This document shows positions 52,627 to 60,799 of a stretch of 64,000 bases of DNA, piece after piece. This stretch comes from Undibacterium piscinae (GTDB lineage Bacteria; Pseudomonadota; Gammaproteobacteria; Burkholderiales; Burkholderiaceae_D). The translations under genes were made by a program, and so were the position numbers. The stretch lies in assembly GCA_003970805.2 (NCBI GenBank), contig CP051152.1:3844001-3908000 (forward strand), read 5' to 3'. Every line of letters starts with the position of its first letter. Within the stretch, counting starts at the first letter, position 1. Under the pieces are notes generated by a model, which had not been told where the DNA came from, ran no database searches, and worked only from the letters and a program-made list of their open reading frames with translations.

Positions 52627-54405
52627 TTACTCAAAACTATTAAATTGCAGTGAGGCCAGATTGGCGTAAATGCCGCCTAGCGCCACCAGCGAGGCGTGGC
52701 TGCCGGTTTCGACGATATGGCCATGTTCCATGACGATGATGCGATCGGCGCGTTGCACGGTGGCCAGGCGGTGCGCAATGATCAAGGTAGTGCGTCCTTG
52801 CATTGCCGCTTCCAGCGCGCCTTGTACCAAGCGTTCCGATTCTGCATCGAGCGCGCTGGTGGCTTCGTCCAGCAATAGTAGTGGTGGGTTCTTCAGCATG
52901 GCGCGGGCGATCGCGATACGCTGGCGCTGACCGCCGGATAGGCGCACGCCGCGCTCGCCGAGGAAGGATTGGTAGCCTTCCGGCAGGCGTTCGATGAATT
53001 CATGGGCGGCGGCCATTTTTGCGGCGGCGATAACTTCGGCATCGGTGGCGCCGGCTTTGCCGTAACGGATGTTTTCCATGGCGTCGGCCGAAAAGATAAT
53101 GGTGTCTTGCGGGACTATGCCTATGCTGTCGCGCAGTACGTGCAGGTCGAGATCTCGGATATTCACGCCATCGAGTTTGATGGAGCCTTGCTGAGGATCG
53201 TAAAAGCGCAGCAATAACTGGAATAGCGTGGTCTTGCCGGCTCCGGATGAGCCGACCACGGCGACAGTCTCGCCAGGGGCGATGGTGAGCGATAAATGGC
53301 TAAGCGCGGCAGTGTCGGGGCGTGACGGGTAATGAAACCCGATATCGGAAAGGCTAAGGCTGGCGCCGCTGGCAGTGCGCGCCGGCAGGGCTGTTGCTTG
53401 TGCCGGGGATTGTATCGGTGATTGCACCGCCATCAGTTCGAGCAGGCGCTCGGTGGCACCGGCGGCACGTTGCGCTTCGCCCATAACTTCCGACAAGGCG
53501 CCGATGGCGCCGGCGACGATCGAGGCGTACAGGATAAATTGGCCGAGTTCGCCGCCGCTCATGCGGCCTTGTATCACTTCATGTGCACCTAGCCACAAGA
53601 CGAAGACGATGGCGCCGAATACCAGCAAGATCACTAGCACCGTCAGCAGCGAGCGGGCGCGGATGCGGCGCATGGCGGTGCCAAAGGCGTTTTCTACCGA
53701 GCCGGAAAAGCGGCTGGCCTCAATAGTTTCATGGGTGAAGGCCTGTACGGTCGGCATCGCATTGAGTATCTCGCCTGCCATGGCAGAGGCGTCGGCAATC
53801 CGGTCTTGAGAGTCGCGCGACAATTTGCGTACGCGCCGGCCAAAAAACACGATGGGCAAGACTACTGCGGCCAGCAACACGATAATGATGGAGGAGAGTT
53901 TGGGGCTGGTGATGAACAGCATCACCAAACCGCCGATAAACAGCAGCATATTGCGCAAGGCCATAGAGATGCTGGTGCCCACTACCGCCTGTATCAGGGT
54001 GGTGTCGGTAGTCAGGCGCGATAGCACTTCGCCGGTGCGGGTGGTCTCGAAAAATTCCGGGCTTTGTATGACAACATGCGAGTACACCGCATTGCGGATA
54101 TCGGCGGTAACGCGTTCGCCCAGCCAGGACACCATGTAAAAGCGCGCTGCAGTGGCGATGCCAAGAATCACGGCGACGCCAAACAGTGCCAGAAAGGTCA
54201 GATCCACATGCTGGATGTTGTGGTCGCCGCCGCCAAAACCGAGGTCTATCATTTGCCGGAACGCATAAGGAATCGCCAGCGTCGCGCAGGCAGCCACGAT
54301 CAGCGCAATCCCTGCCAGTAAAAACTGGCGCTTGTAAGGGAGCAGAAAGGGGATCAGTCCTTTGAGTGTGGAGAGGCTGCTTTTTTGCGTGTCGGGAGTA
54401 GTCAT
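52627..54405 (-). CDS. MsbA-type ABC exporter (fused permease-ATPase)
   Basis: A half-transporter of 592 residues that should work as a homodimer: six transmembrane helices in residues 15-300, then the nucleotide-binding domain. Walker A VGSSGAGKTTLFQLL, signature VRLSGGQRQRIAIARA, Walker B PLLLLDEATSALD and the switch His in LIIAHRLATV. The first helix region starts KGLIPFLLPYKRQFLLAGIAL. It resembles multidrug/lipid exporters rather than MsbA itself; the substrate cannot be read. An unrelated spacer separates it from the tRNA gene. Confidence 0.93.
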   Translation of the reverse strand: MTTPDTQKSSLSTLKGLIPFLLPYKRQFLLAGIALIVAACATLAIPYAFRQMIDLGFGGGDHNIQHVDLTFLALFGVAVILGIATAARFYMVSWLGERVTADIRNAVYSHVVIQSPEFFETTRTGEVLSRLTTDTTLIQAVVGTSISMALRNMLLFIGGLVMLFITSPKLSSIIIVLLAAVVLPIVFFGRRVRKLSRDSQDRIADASAMAGEILNAMPTVQAFTHETIEASRFSGSVENAFGTAMRRIRARSLLTVLVILLVFGAIVFVLWLGAHEVIQGRMSGGELGQFILYASIVAGAIGALSEVMGEAQRAAGATERLLELMAVQSPIQSPAQATALPARTASGASLSLSDIGFHYPSRPDTAALSHLSLTIAPGETVAVVGSSGAGKTTLFQLLLRFYDPQQGSIKLDGVNIRDLDLHVLRDSIGIVPQDTIIFSADAMENIRYGKAGATDAEVIAAAKMAAAHEFIERLPEGYQSFLGERGVRLSGGQRQRIAIARAMLKNPPLLLLDEATSALDAESERLVQGALEAAMQGRTTLIIAHRLATVQRADRIIVMEHGHIVETGSHASLVALGGIYANLASLQFNSFE

Positions 54406-54660
54406 AAGCCTGGGAGCGGTAAATACGGGGTAGGGGATGTCGCTGATTTAACTGCTGGGTCTTAAGTCATAGGCAATCAAAGAGACCATGCAAGCATTGG
54501 CGTATTGTGTCAGGTTTTGCGGCCTCAGGTGCAATGCCGGGTAAAGTGTTTGAATAAGTGCCTAGGTGAAATCAGGGAGACGGATGCGATAATGCGCTCA
54601 TCGTCAACAAATCTCCTTGTCTGAACGTTGAGACAGTATTTTCCGGATAAAAGGCAGTCT

Positions 54661-56085
54661 ATGTCGTCATTCTACAAATCGTATTTGAAATTAATGTTGC
54701 TTAGTGCGTTCGCGCTCACGACCCTGAGCGCTTGCCAGAGCACCATGTTGCGGGTCAATGACTGCAAGGCGGGTGACTGGGGCATGATAGGCAATAAAGA
54801 CGGTGATCAGGGATTGGATCAGCGTTTTGAAGAGCGTAAGAAATTCTGCGCCAATGTGGATGAGGGCAAGATTAAGGCCGATTCTGCAACCCTTTATCAG
54901 GCGGGCTGGGAGCAAGGGAACTTTCAGTATTGGAAGCGCTTAGGTGAACAAGACGGCCGGGCAGCCAAAGCGATGTCGAGTTTTGCCGATCAGGCCGCCT
55001 CAGAAGCGACCAAAAAAAATAATACGCCTTTGCATCAATTGGCCTATAAGCAAGGCTGGATTAGCGGCAATGCCGATTACTGGCGCGGCGTAGGTGATCA
55101 GGACGGGGTTGCCGGACGCCCGGCGTCAGGTGAGTCGGCACGAGAAGCCGAGGGGCGCGAGATAGGCTTTAATCGCCTCAGCTATCTGGAGGGATGGCAG
55201 ACCGGTAATCAGGCGTATTGGACGCGCTTGGGTTATCTGGATGCGCATGACGGTAAGCCGGATAGTGAATTCAAGCAGCATGCATTGAGCGCCCAGCAAA
55301 CCGGAGTGCAGGTGCGGGAGGCAGCTTATCGTAGCGCCTGGAATCTGGAAATTATCGAGTACTGGAAGCGCTTGGGTTGGGAAGATGCGACTCAGGGACG
55401 TGACGTCAATACCCGGCGCGCCGACGCTAAGCAACGTGGCTTGAAGTTTTCTGAGACCGAGTACAAGCAGAGTTGGGAGCAGCGTTTGGTCCAGTATTGG
55501 CGCGATGCGGGCAAGGAAGATGGTTATGGCAGACCGAATCAACTTGAGCAGCGCATGGCAAGTGCCAGACAGAATAATGTCTTCGTCATCGCCCAGACGC
55601 GTGATGTGTATCAGCAGGCCTGGACTGAGCAAAACACGCGCTATTGCAGTGTCGATAATGCTTTCGCTTTCGGACGTAGCAATCAGCGTATGGCGATCGA
55701 AGTCTGTGCCGGAGCGCAGCAACAGCGCGTCAGGCGCGCCCTGATGAGCGGACAGGAATACGAGGTCGTGTTGCGCCAGCAAATGTACCGTAACGATGAG
55801 CTCAATCGCCTGGCTGACAGACGTCATGATGCCGAACATCGCCTTGCCAGAATCGAAAGGGAGATCAAGCGCGATCAGGACGATAAGAATCGCGTCACCA
55901 ATGCCGATACCGCCAATGCCGATCGCCGGCGTGAGCAGGAAAAGCGTGAATTGCGCGAGTTCTTGCGGCGTAGTTACGATGAATTTGAAGACCTGCGTCG
56001 CTGGAATTTCAGGTATGAACAACAATTGCAGCAGATCAAGCGTGATATCTACCTGGCGGTCGTACAGGCGTACTTCGGCTTCTAA
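54661..56085 (+). CDS. DUF2799-like lipoprotein with six internal repeats
   Basis: A 474-residue lipoprotein: lipobox Cys25 after LLSAFALTTLSA. The N-terminal CKAGDWGMIGNKDGDQG block resembles DUF2799. From residue 79 there are six repeats of Y-x3-W-x6-YW-x3-G-x2-D, with the Tyr at residues 79, 129, 175, 223, 268 and 317; the last is degenerate (YC for YW). The C-terminal part (about 370-460) is a charged coiled coil (DDKNRVTNADTANADRRREQ, LRRSYDEFEDLRRW). Proteins of this family usually have one or two of the blocks. Function unknown; outer-membrane lipid anchoring with a stacked-repeat ectodomain is inferred. Convergent with the damaged glnS, whose 3' end is missing. Confidence 0.8.
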   Translation: MSSFYKSYLKLMLLSAFALTTLSACQSTMLRVNDCKAGDWGMIGNKDGDQGLDQRFEERKKFCANVDEGKIKADSATLYQAGWEQGNFQYWKRLGEQDGRAAKAMSSFADQAASEATKKNNTPLHQLAYKQGWISGNADYWRGVGDQDGVAGRPASGESAREAEGREIGFNRLSYLEGWQTGNQAYWTRLGYLDAHDGKPDSEFKQHALSAQQTGVQVREAAYRSAWNLEIIEYWKRLGWEDATQGRDVNTRRADAKQRGLKFSETEYKQSWEQRLVQYWRDAGKEDGYGRPNQLEQRMASARQNNVFVIAQTRDVYQQAWTEQNTRYCSVDNAFAFGRSNQRMAIEVCAGAQQQRVRRALMSGQEYEVVLRQQMYRNDELNRLADRRHDAEHRLARIEREIKRDQDDKNRVTNADTANADRRREQEKRELREFLRRSYDEFEDLRRWNFRYEQQLQQIKRDIYLAVVQAYFGF

Positions 56086-56148
56086 TGCATCGGCGGCGTT
56101 GCTATTTGCGCGTTTAGCATGCCTGGTTGCCAGGTAGCGTTGCTACTT

Positions 56149-57650
56149 TCAGACCCAGTGGATATTGCCTTGGCGCCGCCGGACTTTGTAATTGGCGCTG
56201 CCTTCGGTGCCTGATTTGCTGTCGGCGAAATAATTGCAATGCACGGCGACGATATTGCCGTCTGCATCTTTGTCGCAGCTCGTGCATTCGACCACATAGC
56301 CGTAACGCAGGCGTACCTTATTGCCCGGGAACAGGCGGAAATAGCCCTTGCTTGGCTCTTCCATGAAATCTTCCTGCTCTATCCAGAGTTGCTTGCCGAT
56401 AGTGAAGGCGCGGTTGCCTAGTTCCGGATGATGCGGATGGATAGGCGCGCTGCAGGAAATATTCTCGCCTTCAGGGAAATTATCGATGATCAGTTTCAGC
56501 GGGCGCAGCACGGCGGTGGCGCGCGGCGCTTTTGGGTCCAGGTCTTCGCGCAGGCAGCCTTCCAGCGTGCTGTAGTCGATCCAGCCGTCGGAGCGCGTTA
56601 CGCCTATGCGTTCGCAGATTTCGGCCTGCAAAGCCTGGATAGATTCCGGCGTGTAACCGCGGCGGCGTATCCCGACGATGGTAGGCATGCGCGGATCATC
56701 CCAACCGCTGACGATGTTTTCTTCGACCAACTGGCGCAGCTTGCGTTTGCTGGTGACGACGTAAGTGAGGTTCAGACGGGCGAATTCGTATTGATGCGGC
56801 ACCGGTTGCTGGAAGAAGCCACCTTCGACAGCGCGTTCTATCACCCAGTCGTAAAACGGGCGGTGATCCTGGAACTCTAAGGTGCAGATAGAGTGCGTGA
56901 TGTTTTCTATCGCGTCTTCCAGCGGATGGGCGAAATCGTACATAGGATAGATGCACCAGGCGTCACCGGTACGGTGGTGATGCGCATGGCGGATGCGGTA
57001 GATGGCCGGATCGCGCAGGTTCATGTTGGGCGAAGCCATGTCTATCTTGGCGCGCACGATGTGCTCGCCACCCTGGAATTCACCGGCTTTCATGCGGCGC
57101 AGCAGATCCAGCGATTCGCTGGCAGGGCGGCAGGGCGGTCACGGAATGGCGAGTTCACGCCCGGCTTGGAGAAGTCGCCACGGTTGGCGGCCATTTCTTC
57201 AGCGCTTTGGCTGTCGACATAGGCATACCCTGCAGTGATCAGGTATTCGGCAATGGCATAGAATTTGTCGAAATAGTCACTGGCAAAGTACAGGTGATTG
57301 CCACCGCCGTTATTTTCATTGCCGTCCCAGTCAAAGCCCAGCCACTTGACGCTGTCCATGATGGTATCGACGTATTCCTGGTCTTCTTTTTCCGGATTGG
57401 TATCGTCAAAGCGCAAATGGCAGCGGCCGGCGTAATCGCGCGCCAGGCCAAAATTGAGGCAGATCGATTTGGCATGGCCTATGTGTAAATAACCGTTAGG
57501 CTCAGGCGGGAAGCGTGTGATGACGCTAGGCATGCCATCGCGGGCGTAAGTCGCGTCGGCGATGTCTTTGTCTATGATGGCGCGCAGGAAATTGGATACT
57601 GCAGGCGCGGCAGGCGCTGCCGCTTTTGGATCTTTATGGTCGTTGCTCAT
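56149..57650 (-). pseudogene. glnS: glutaminyl-tRNA synthetase, frameshifted and C-terminally truncated
   Basis: Class I synthetase charging tRNA-Gln. The N-terminal frame starts [16 protein letters not shown] and includes [15 protein letters not shown] (HIGH) and [12 protein letters not shown]. The C-terminal frame contains RAKIDMASPNMNLRDPAIYR, VTSKRKLRQLVEE (KMSKS-like) and SGWDDPRMPTIVGIRRRGY. They are split by a perfect 8-bp tandem duplication, GGCAGGGC (57121-57136); one copy would restore [18 protein letters not shown]. The protein then ends at GNIHWV, where family members continue for about 90-105 residues (SAAHA..., the distal anticodon-binding barrel). Restored length would be 497 residues instead of about 550-580. 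Two independent lesions make a non-functional gene likely. Confidence 0.88.
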
Positions 57651-57860
57651 TGCTAGGGCATTCAGAAAGTAATGTGATGACAAGCATTTTACCGTAGCGC
57701 GGGCCGTGGTGGCACTGTGATCTGCCGCAGCTGAAGCTTTTGTCATGCGGTAGGGCAAAAAAAGCCTGGTGTTGCCGTGCGCCGAACCGGAGCTGGCGGC
57801 GTTTTCTACCTGGTGGCGAGCGGATTTTTTGCCGGAAAGCCGGATTTTGGCCTATGTCGG

Positions 57861-58322
57861 CTATTGCGCTGGCTTAAGCATTTCTATGTGCGGGATATCG
57901 TCTTCCAGATACATCTCGGAAGCCGTGGTGAAGCCGAACGACAGGTAAAATTTTTCCAGATATTGTTGCGCGCCTATGCGTACCGCTTGGCCCGGATACC
58001 GGATATCTAATTGTTCGATAGCCTTGGTCAGCAGTTGCTTGCCTATGCCGGTACCGCGCGCCGCACCACTGGTAATGACGCGACCCAGCGATGCTTCCGC
58101 AAACTTCAGGCCGGGCGGAACTATGCGCAGATAGGCGGCGACTTCTTGGTCTGGCGTCCAGGCTACCAGATGCAGGCACTCCTGATCGGCGCCGTCGATA
58201 TCGAGATAGACGCAATTTTGCTCGACCACAAATACTTCGGAGCGGGCGCGCAGTATGGCATACAACTGAGTGCCGCTGAGCTCGGAAAACGTGGCGCATT
58301 GCCAATCGATGGAGTTGTGCAT
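57861..58322 (-). CDS. elaA: ElaA-type GNAT acetyltransferase
   Basis: A 153-residue GNAT protein of the ElaA group: WQCATFSELSGTQLYAILRARSEVFVVEQNCVYLDIDGAD is the conserved start, then AYLRIVPPGLKFAEASLGRVITSGAARGTGIGKQLL with the acetyl-CoA-binding R-G-x-G-x-G, and RIGAQQYLEKFYLSFGFT. Substrate unknown. It lies between glnS and the LytTR regulator. Confidence 0.88.
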   Translation of the reverse strand: MHNSIDWQCATFSELSGTQLYAILRARSEVFVVEQNCVYLDIDGADQECLHLVAWTPDQEVAAYLRIVPPGLKFAEASLGRVITSGAARGTGIGKQLLTKAIEQLDIRYPGQAVRIGAQQYLEKFYLSFGFTTASEMYLEDDIPHIEMLKPAQ

Positions 58323-58409
58323 AGTGGTAGCTTTGGTCCGTTGGTTTATGTCAGTCCCTTATCTTAAATCGCTAAGGGACTAGCGGGAGGCTTATGCGTA
58401 GGCAACATG

Positions 58410-58461
58410 AGCTGAATCAATAAGCTGAATCAATAAGCTGAGCCAATAAGCTGAGCCAATA
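58410..58461. repeat. 13-bp tandem repeat, 4 units
   Basis: Two units of AGCTGAATCAATA followed by two of AGCTGAGCCAATA, immediately past the stop of the LytTR regulator. The pairwise base change suggests two rounds of duplication. Confidence 0.85.
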
Positions 58462-58470
58462 AGGTCGCCC

Positions 58471-59268
58471 TTACATTTGCCTGAACAAATGCGCATACAC
58501 GCGGCTGACCGGTAATTTGTCGGCACTGCCGTGTAATTTCAGTGTCAGTTTGCCTGCTTCGTCACGGATCGCGCTATGGATGTAACTGCTGTTGACGATG
58601 CTGCCGCGGTGGATTTGCCAGAAAATATTGCTGTCGAGTTGTGGTAATAACTCTCTGAGACTCATGCGTATCAGCGAAGCGTGTTCGGCGGTGACAACGT
58701 TGATGTATTTGTCGGTCGCTTCAAAGTACAGGACATCGGTGACCGCGATCATACGTATCTGGTTGCCAATCGCAGCGCGGATCAGCGTCAGTTTTTCCTG
58801 CTGTGGCGTGGCGCCCATGCCAGGCAATAAGTGGCGTAATTGGGCCACCATGTTTTCCAATTCTCCGTTGCGGTCCTGATGGCTTTCCAGTTTGGCCTGC
58901 AAGCGCCTGACTGTCTTCTCTAGCCTCGCTTCGCTGATAGGCTTGAGTACGTAATCGCTGGCGGCATGCTCGAAAGCCTGCAGCGCAAACTCGTCATAGG
59001 CGGTCACGTAGACGATCAAGGGAAAGGGCTTGTGCTCTGGCCATTCTTCGGCCAGTTCCTGTGCCGCTTCCAAGCCGGTTTTGCCCGGCATCTTAATGTC
59101 GAGAAACAGGATGTCGGGCCGCAGCGCCAATGCTTCCTGCACGGCCGCCACGCCGTTTTCTACCTGCGAGCAAATCAGCAGTTCCGGCCATAGTTTGGCA
59201 AGCATATTGGCCAGCGTCAGGGCCAGTATCGGTTCGTCTTCGGCGATCAGGGCGCGTAGTGTGGTCAT
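58471..59268 (-). CDS. LytTR-family response regulator
   Basis: Two-component transcription factor of 265 residues. The receiver has the acidic pair in LIAEDEP (residues 10-12) and the phosphoacceptor Asp57 in LFLDIKMPG, then the Thr/Lys positions in YVTAYDEFA and YVLKPISEARL. A short coil links to the LytTR DNA-binding domain (about 160-262; LYFEATDKYINVVTAEHASLIRMSLRELLPQLDSN in parts). It starts 3 bp after the kinase stop, so the two genes are co-transcribed. Confidence 0.93.
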   Translation of the reverse strand: MTTLRALIAEDEPILALTLANMLAKLWPELLICSQVENGVAAVQEALALRPDILFLDIKMPGKTGLEAAQELAEEWPEHKPFPLIVYVTAYDEFALQAFEHAASDYVLKPISEARLEKTVRRLQAKLESHQDRNGELENMVAQLRHLLPGMGATPQQEKLTLIRAAIGNQIRMIAVTDVLYFEATDKYINVVTAEHASLIRMSLRELLPQLDSNIFWQIHRGSIVNSSYIHSAIRDEAGKLTLKLHGSADKLPVSRVYAHLFRQM

Positions 59269-59271
59269 GGT

Positions 59272-60372
59272 TTATACCGGTCTAGGGATGGTGAGGCGGG
59301 CTATCGTGCCCTCGGGCTGGTTGGCGCTAAGACTCAGGCTAGCCGCCGGACCGTACAATGCCAGCAGGCGATCGCGTACATTGGCATTGCCTACATGCTC
59401 GTGCTGTGTATCTGGATGCGATGGGCGACTGTCGTCGTAATCGTCTGGCAGGCCCAACCCGCTATCGGCGACGGTCAATTGCAGCATGCCATCGCGGATG
59501 ACGGCACTGACATGGATATTGCCGCCTGCTATTTTTGGCTCTATACCGTGTTTGATGGCGTTTTCCACCAGCGGTTGCAGCAGCATCGGGGCGATCCCGC
59601 TCGCTTGCAGTTCGTCCGGCAGCTCCAATTGATAGCTAAGCCGTTTCCCCATACGGATCGCCAGCAATTCGAGGTAGGCATGGGTTAAGGCAAATTCCTG
59701 CTTAAGCGTGGTTTTCTCGGCGCGTGAAGAGCTTAAGCTGGCGCGCAGATACTGTATCAATTGTTCCAGCATGTATTGGGCACGCGGCGCGTCGAGCGCA
59801 ATCAAGCCTTGTAAGTTGGCCAGGGTGTTGAATAGCATGTGCGGTTCTATCTGCGCCTGCAGCAATTGCAGCTTGGCTTGCATCGCTTGTTTTTCTATGC
59901 CGGCAATCCGGCTCTTTTCTTGTTCGGTTTTTAATTTGCGCTCAGACATTGCGCTATAGATGAGGAAGAAAATTCCCGAAACGACGCTGATGACCACCGA
60001 CATGATGACGAGTTTTTGTTCGCCACTCTGCTGATGATTGAATAGGTCAGCGAGCGGAAAACCGTAAAGTAACATTCCCAGGCTATAGCCAAAATAAAAG
60101 CCCAAGGGCGCGGCGATGCTGCACATCATCAAAAATAGCAGACGGTTTGGTTTGGCGTCTTTCCAGATCAGCTTACGCAATCCATTGATTAGCAGACTGA
60201 TGCTAATCCCTATCAACATCGAGAACACCCAGTTGGTTTGAAAACCTTCGCCGTTGCTGAGGCCATATGTGACAAACATAGCGACTACCGTATTGAACAG
60301 GGTGCTGTAAAACAAATGGAGAAGTAGGCGGCGCTTTGTTGGTGCGGCAAAGGATTGTGTGCAAGCTGTCAT
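59272..60372 (-). CDS. LytS/YehU-type sensor histidine kinase
   Basis: Membrane sensor kinase, 366 residues. About four helices in the first 150 residues (LLHLFYSTLFNTVVAMFVTYG and others), then a coil and the His_kinase domain with QAQIEPHMLFNTLANLQGL (catalytic His in EPH) and a C-terminal ATPase domain (VENAIKHGIEPK N box; VADSGLGLPDDYDD G1; GNANVRDRLLALYG). The open frame extends to 60444; the ATG at 60370-60372 gives a more typical start. Partner of the LytTR regulator. Confidence 0.88.
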   Translation of the reverse strand: MTACTQSFAAPTKRRLLLHLFYSTLFNTVVAMFVTYGLSNGEGFQTNWVFSMLIGISISLLINGLRKLIWKDAKPNRLLFLMMCSIAAPLGFYFGYSLGMLLYGFPLADLFNHQQSGEQKLVIMSVVISVVSGIFFLIYSAMSERKLKTEQEKSRIAGIEKQAMQAKLQLLQAQIEPHMLFNTLANLQGLIALDAPRAQYMLEQLIQYLRASLSSSRAEKTTLKQEFALTHAYLELLAIRMGKRLSYQLELPDELQASGIAPMLLQPLVENAIKHGIEPKIAGGNIHVSAVIRDGMLQLTVADSGLGLPDDYDDSRPSHPDTQHEHVGNANVRDRLLALYGPAASLSLSANQPEGTIARLTIPRPV

Positions 60373-60799
60373 GGAATTATGCGATTGCCGGTTTCTGGGA
60401 TGGCAGAGTATGCCCCGAATTTGTCTGCACTTCGTTATGAACATGTTTAGGCATCTTTGGCATCTCGGTTGGGCTTTTAATCATAAACGGTTGTTAGTAT
60501 TTGCTTGCGCCGATGATATGGCCAAATTAGCGCATATTGTAGGGCGCTTCGATAGATAGGGTTAAGGCTATGCTGCCTGAGAGTGGCACGGCGCAACAGC
60601 GGCAAGCGATAAAACGGCATTTGCCGGCCTTGAGTTGGCTAAAAATTGGCGCGAAGTGGTCTCTGCCGTGGTTTATTGAAAAGTCATCTGCGGAGCCGGT
60701 TTTGTGTACGCTTACTACCCGCTTAGCTGGTATATTTGCCCACAATATTTTTTGAGACCCCCTTCGAAGCTTGATCAGGTTGAAGGATTAGAGACGGAA
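60373..60799. other. intergenic region between the kinase and the M2 peptidase
   Basis: About 427 bp of divergent promoter region without a convincing gene. Short open frames here overlap and do not look like proteins. No repeat copy is seen. Confidence 0.45.

Noticed and set aside
57777..58010. Open frame between glnS and elaA on the plus strand
   Set aside because: It is largely antisense to elaA, with no family resemblance or ribosome binding site.
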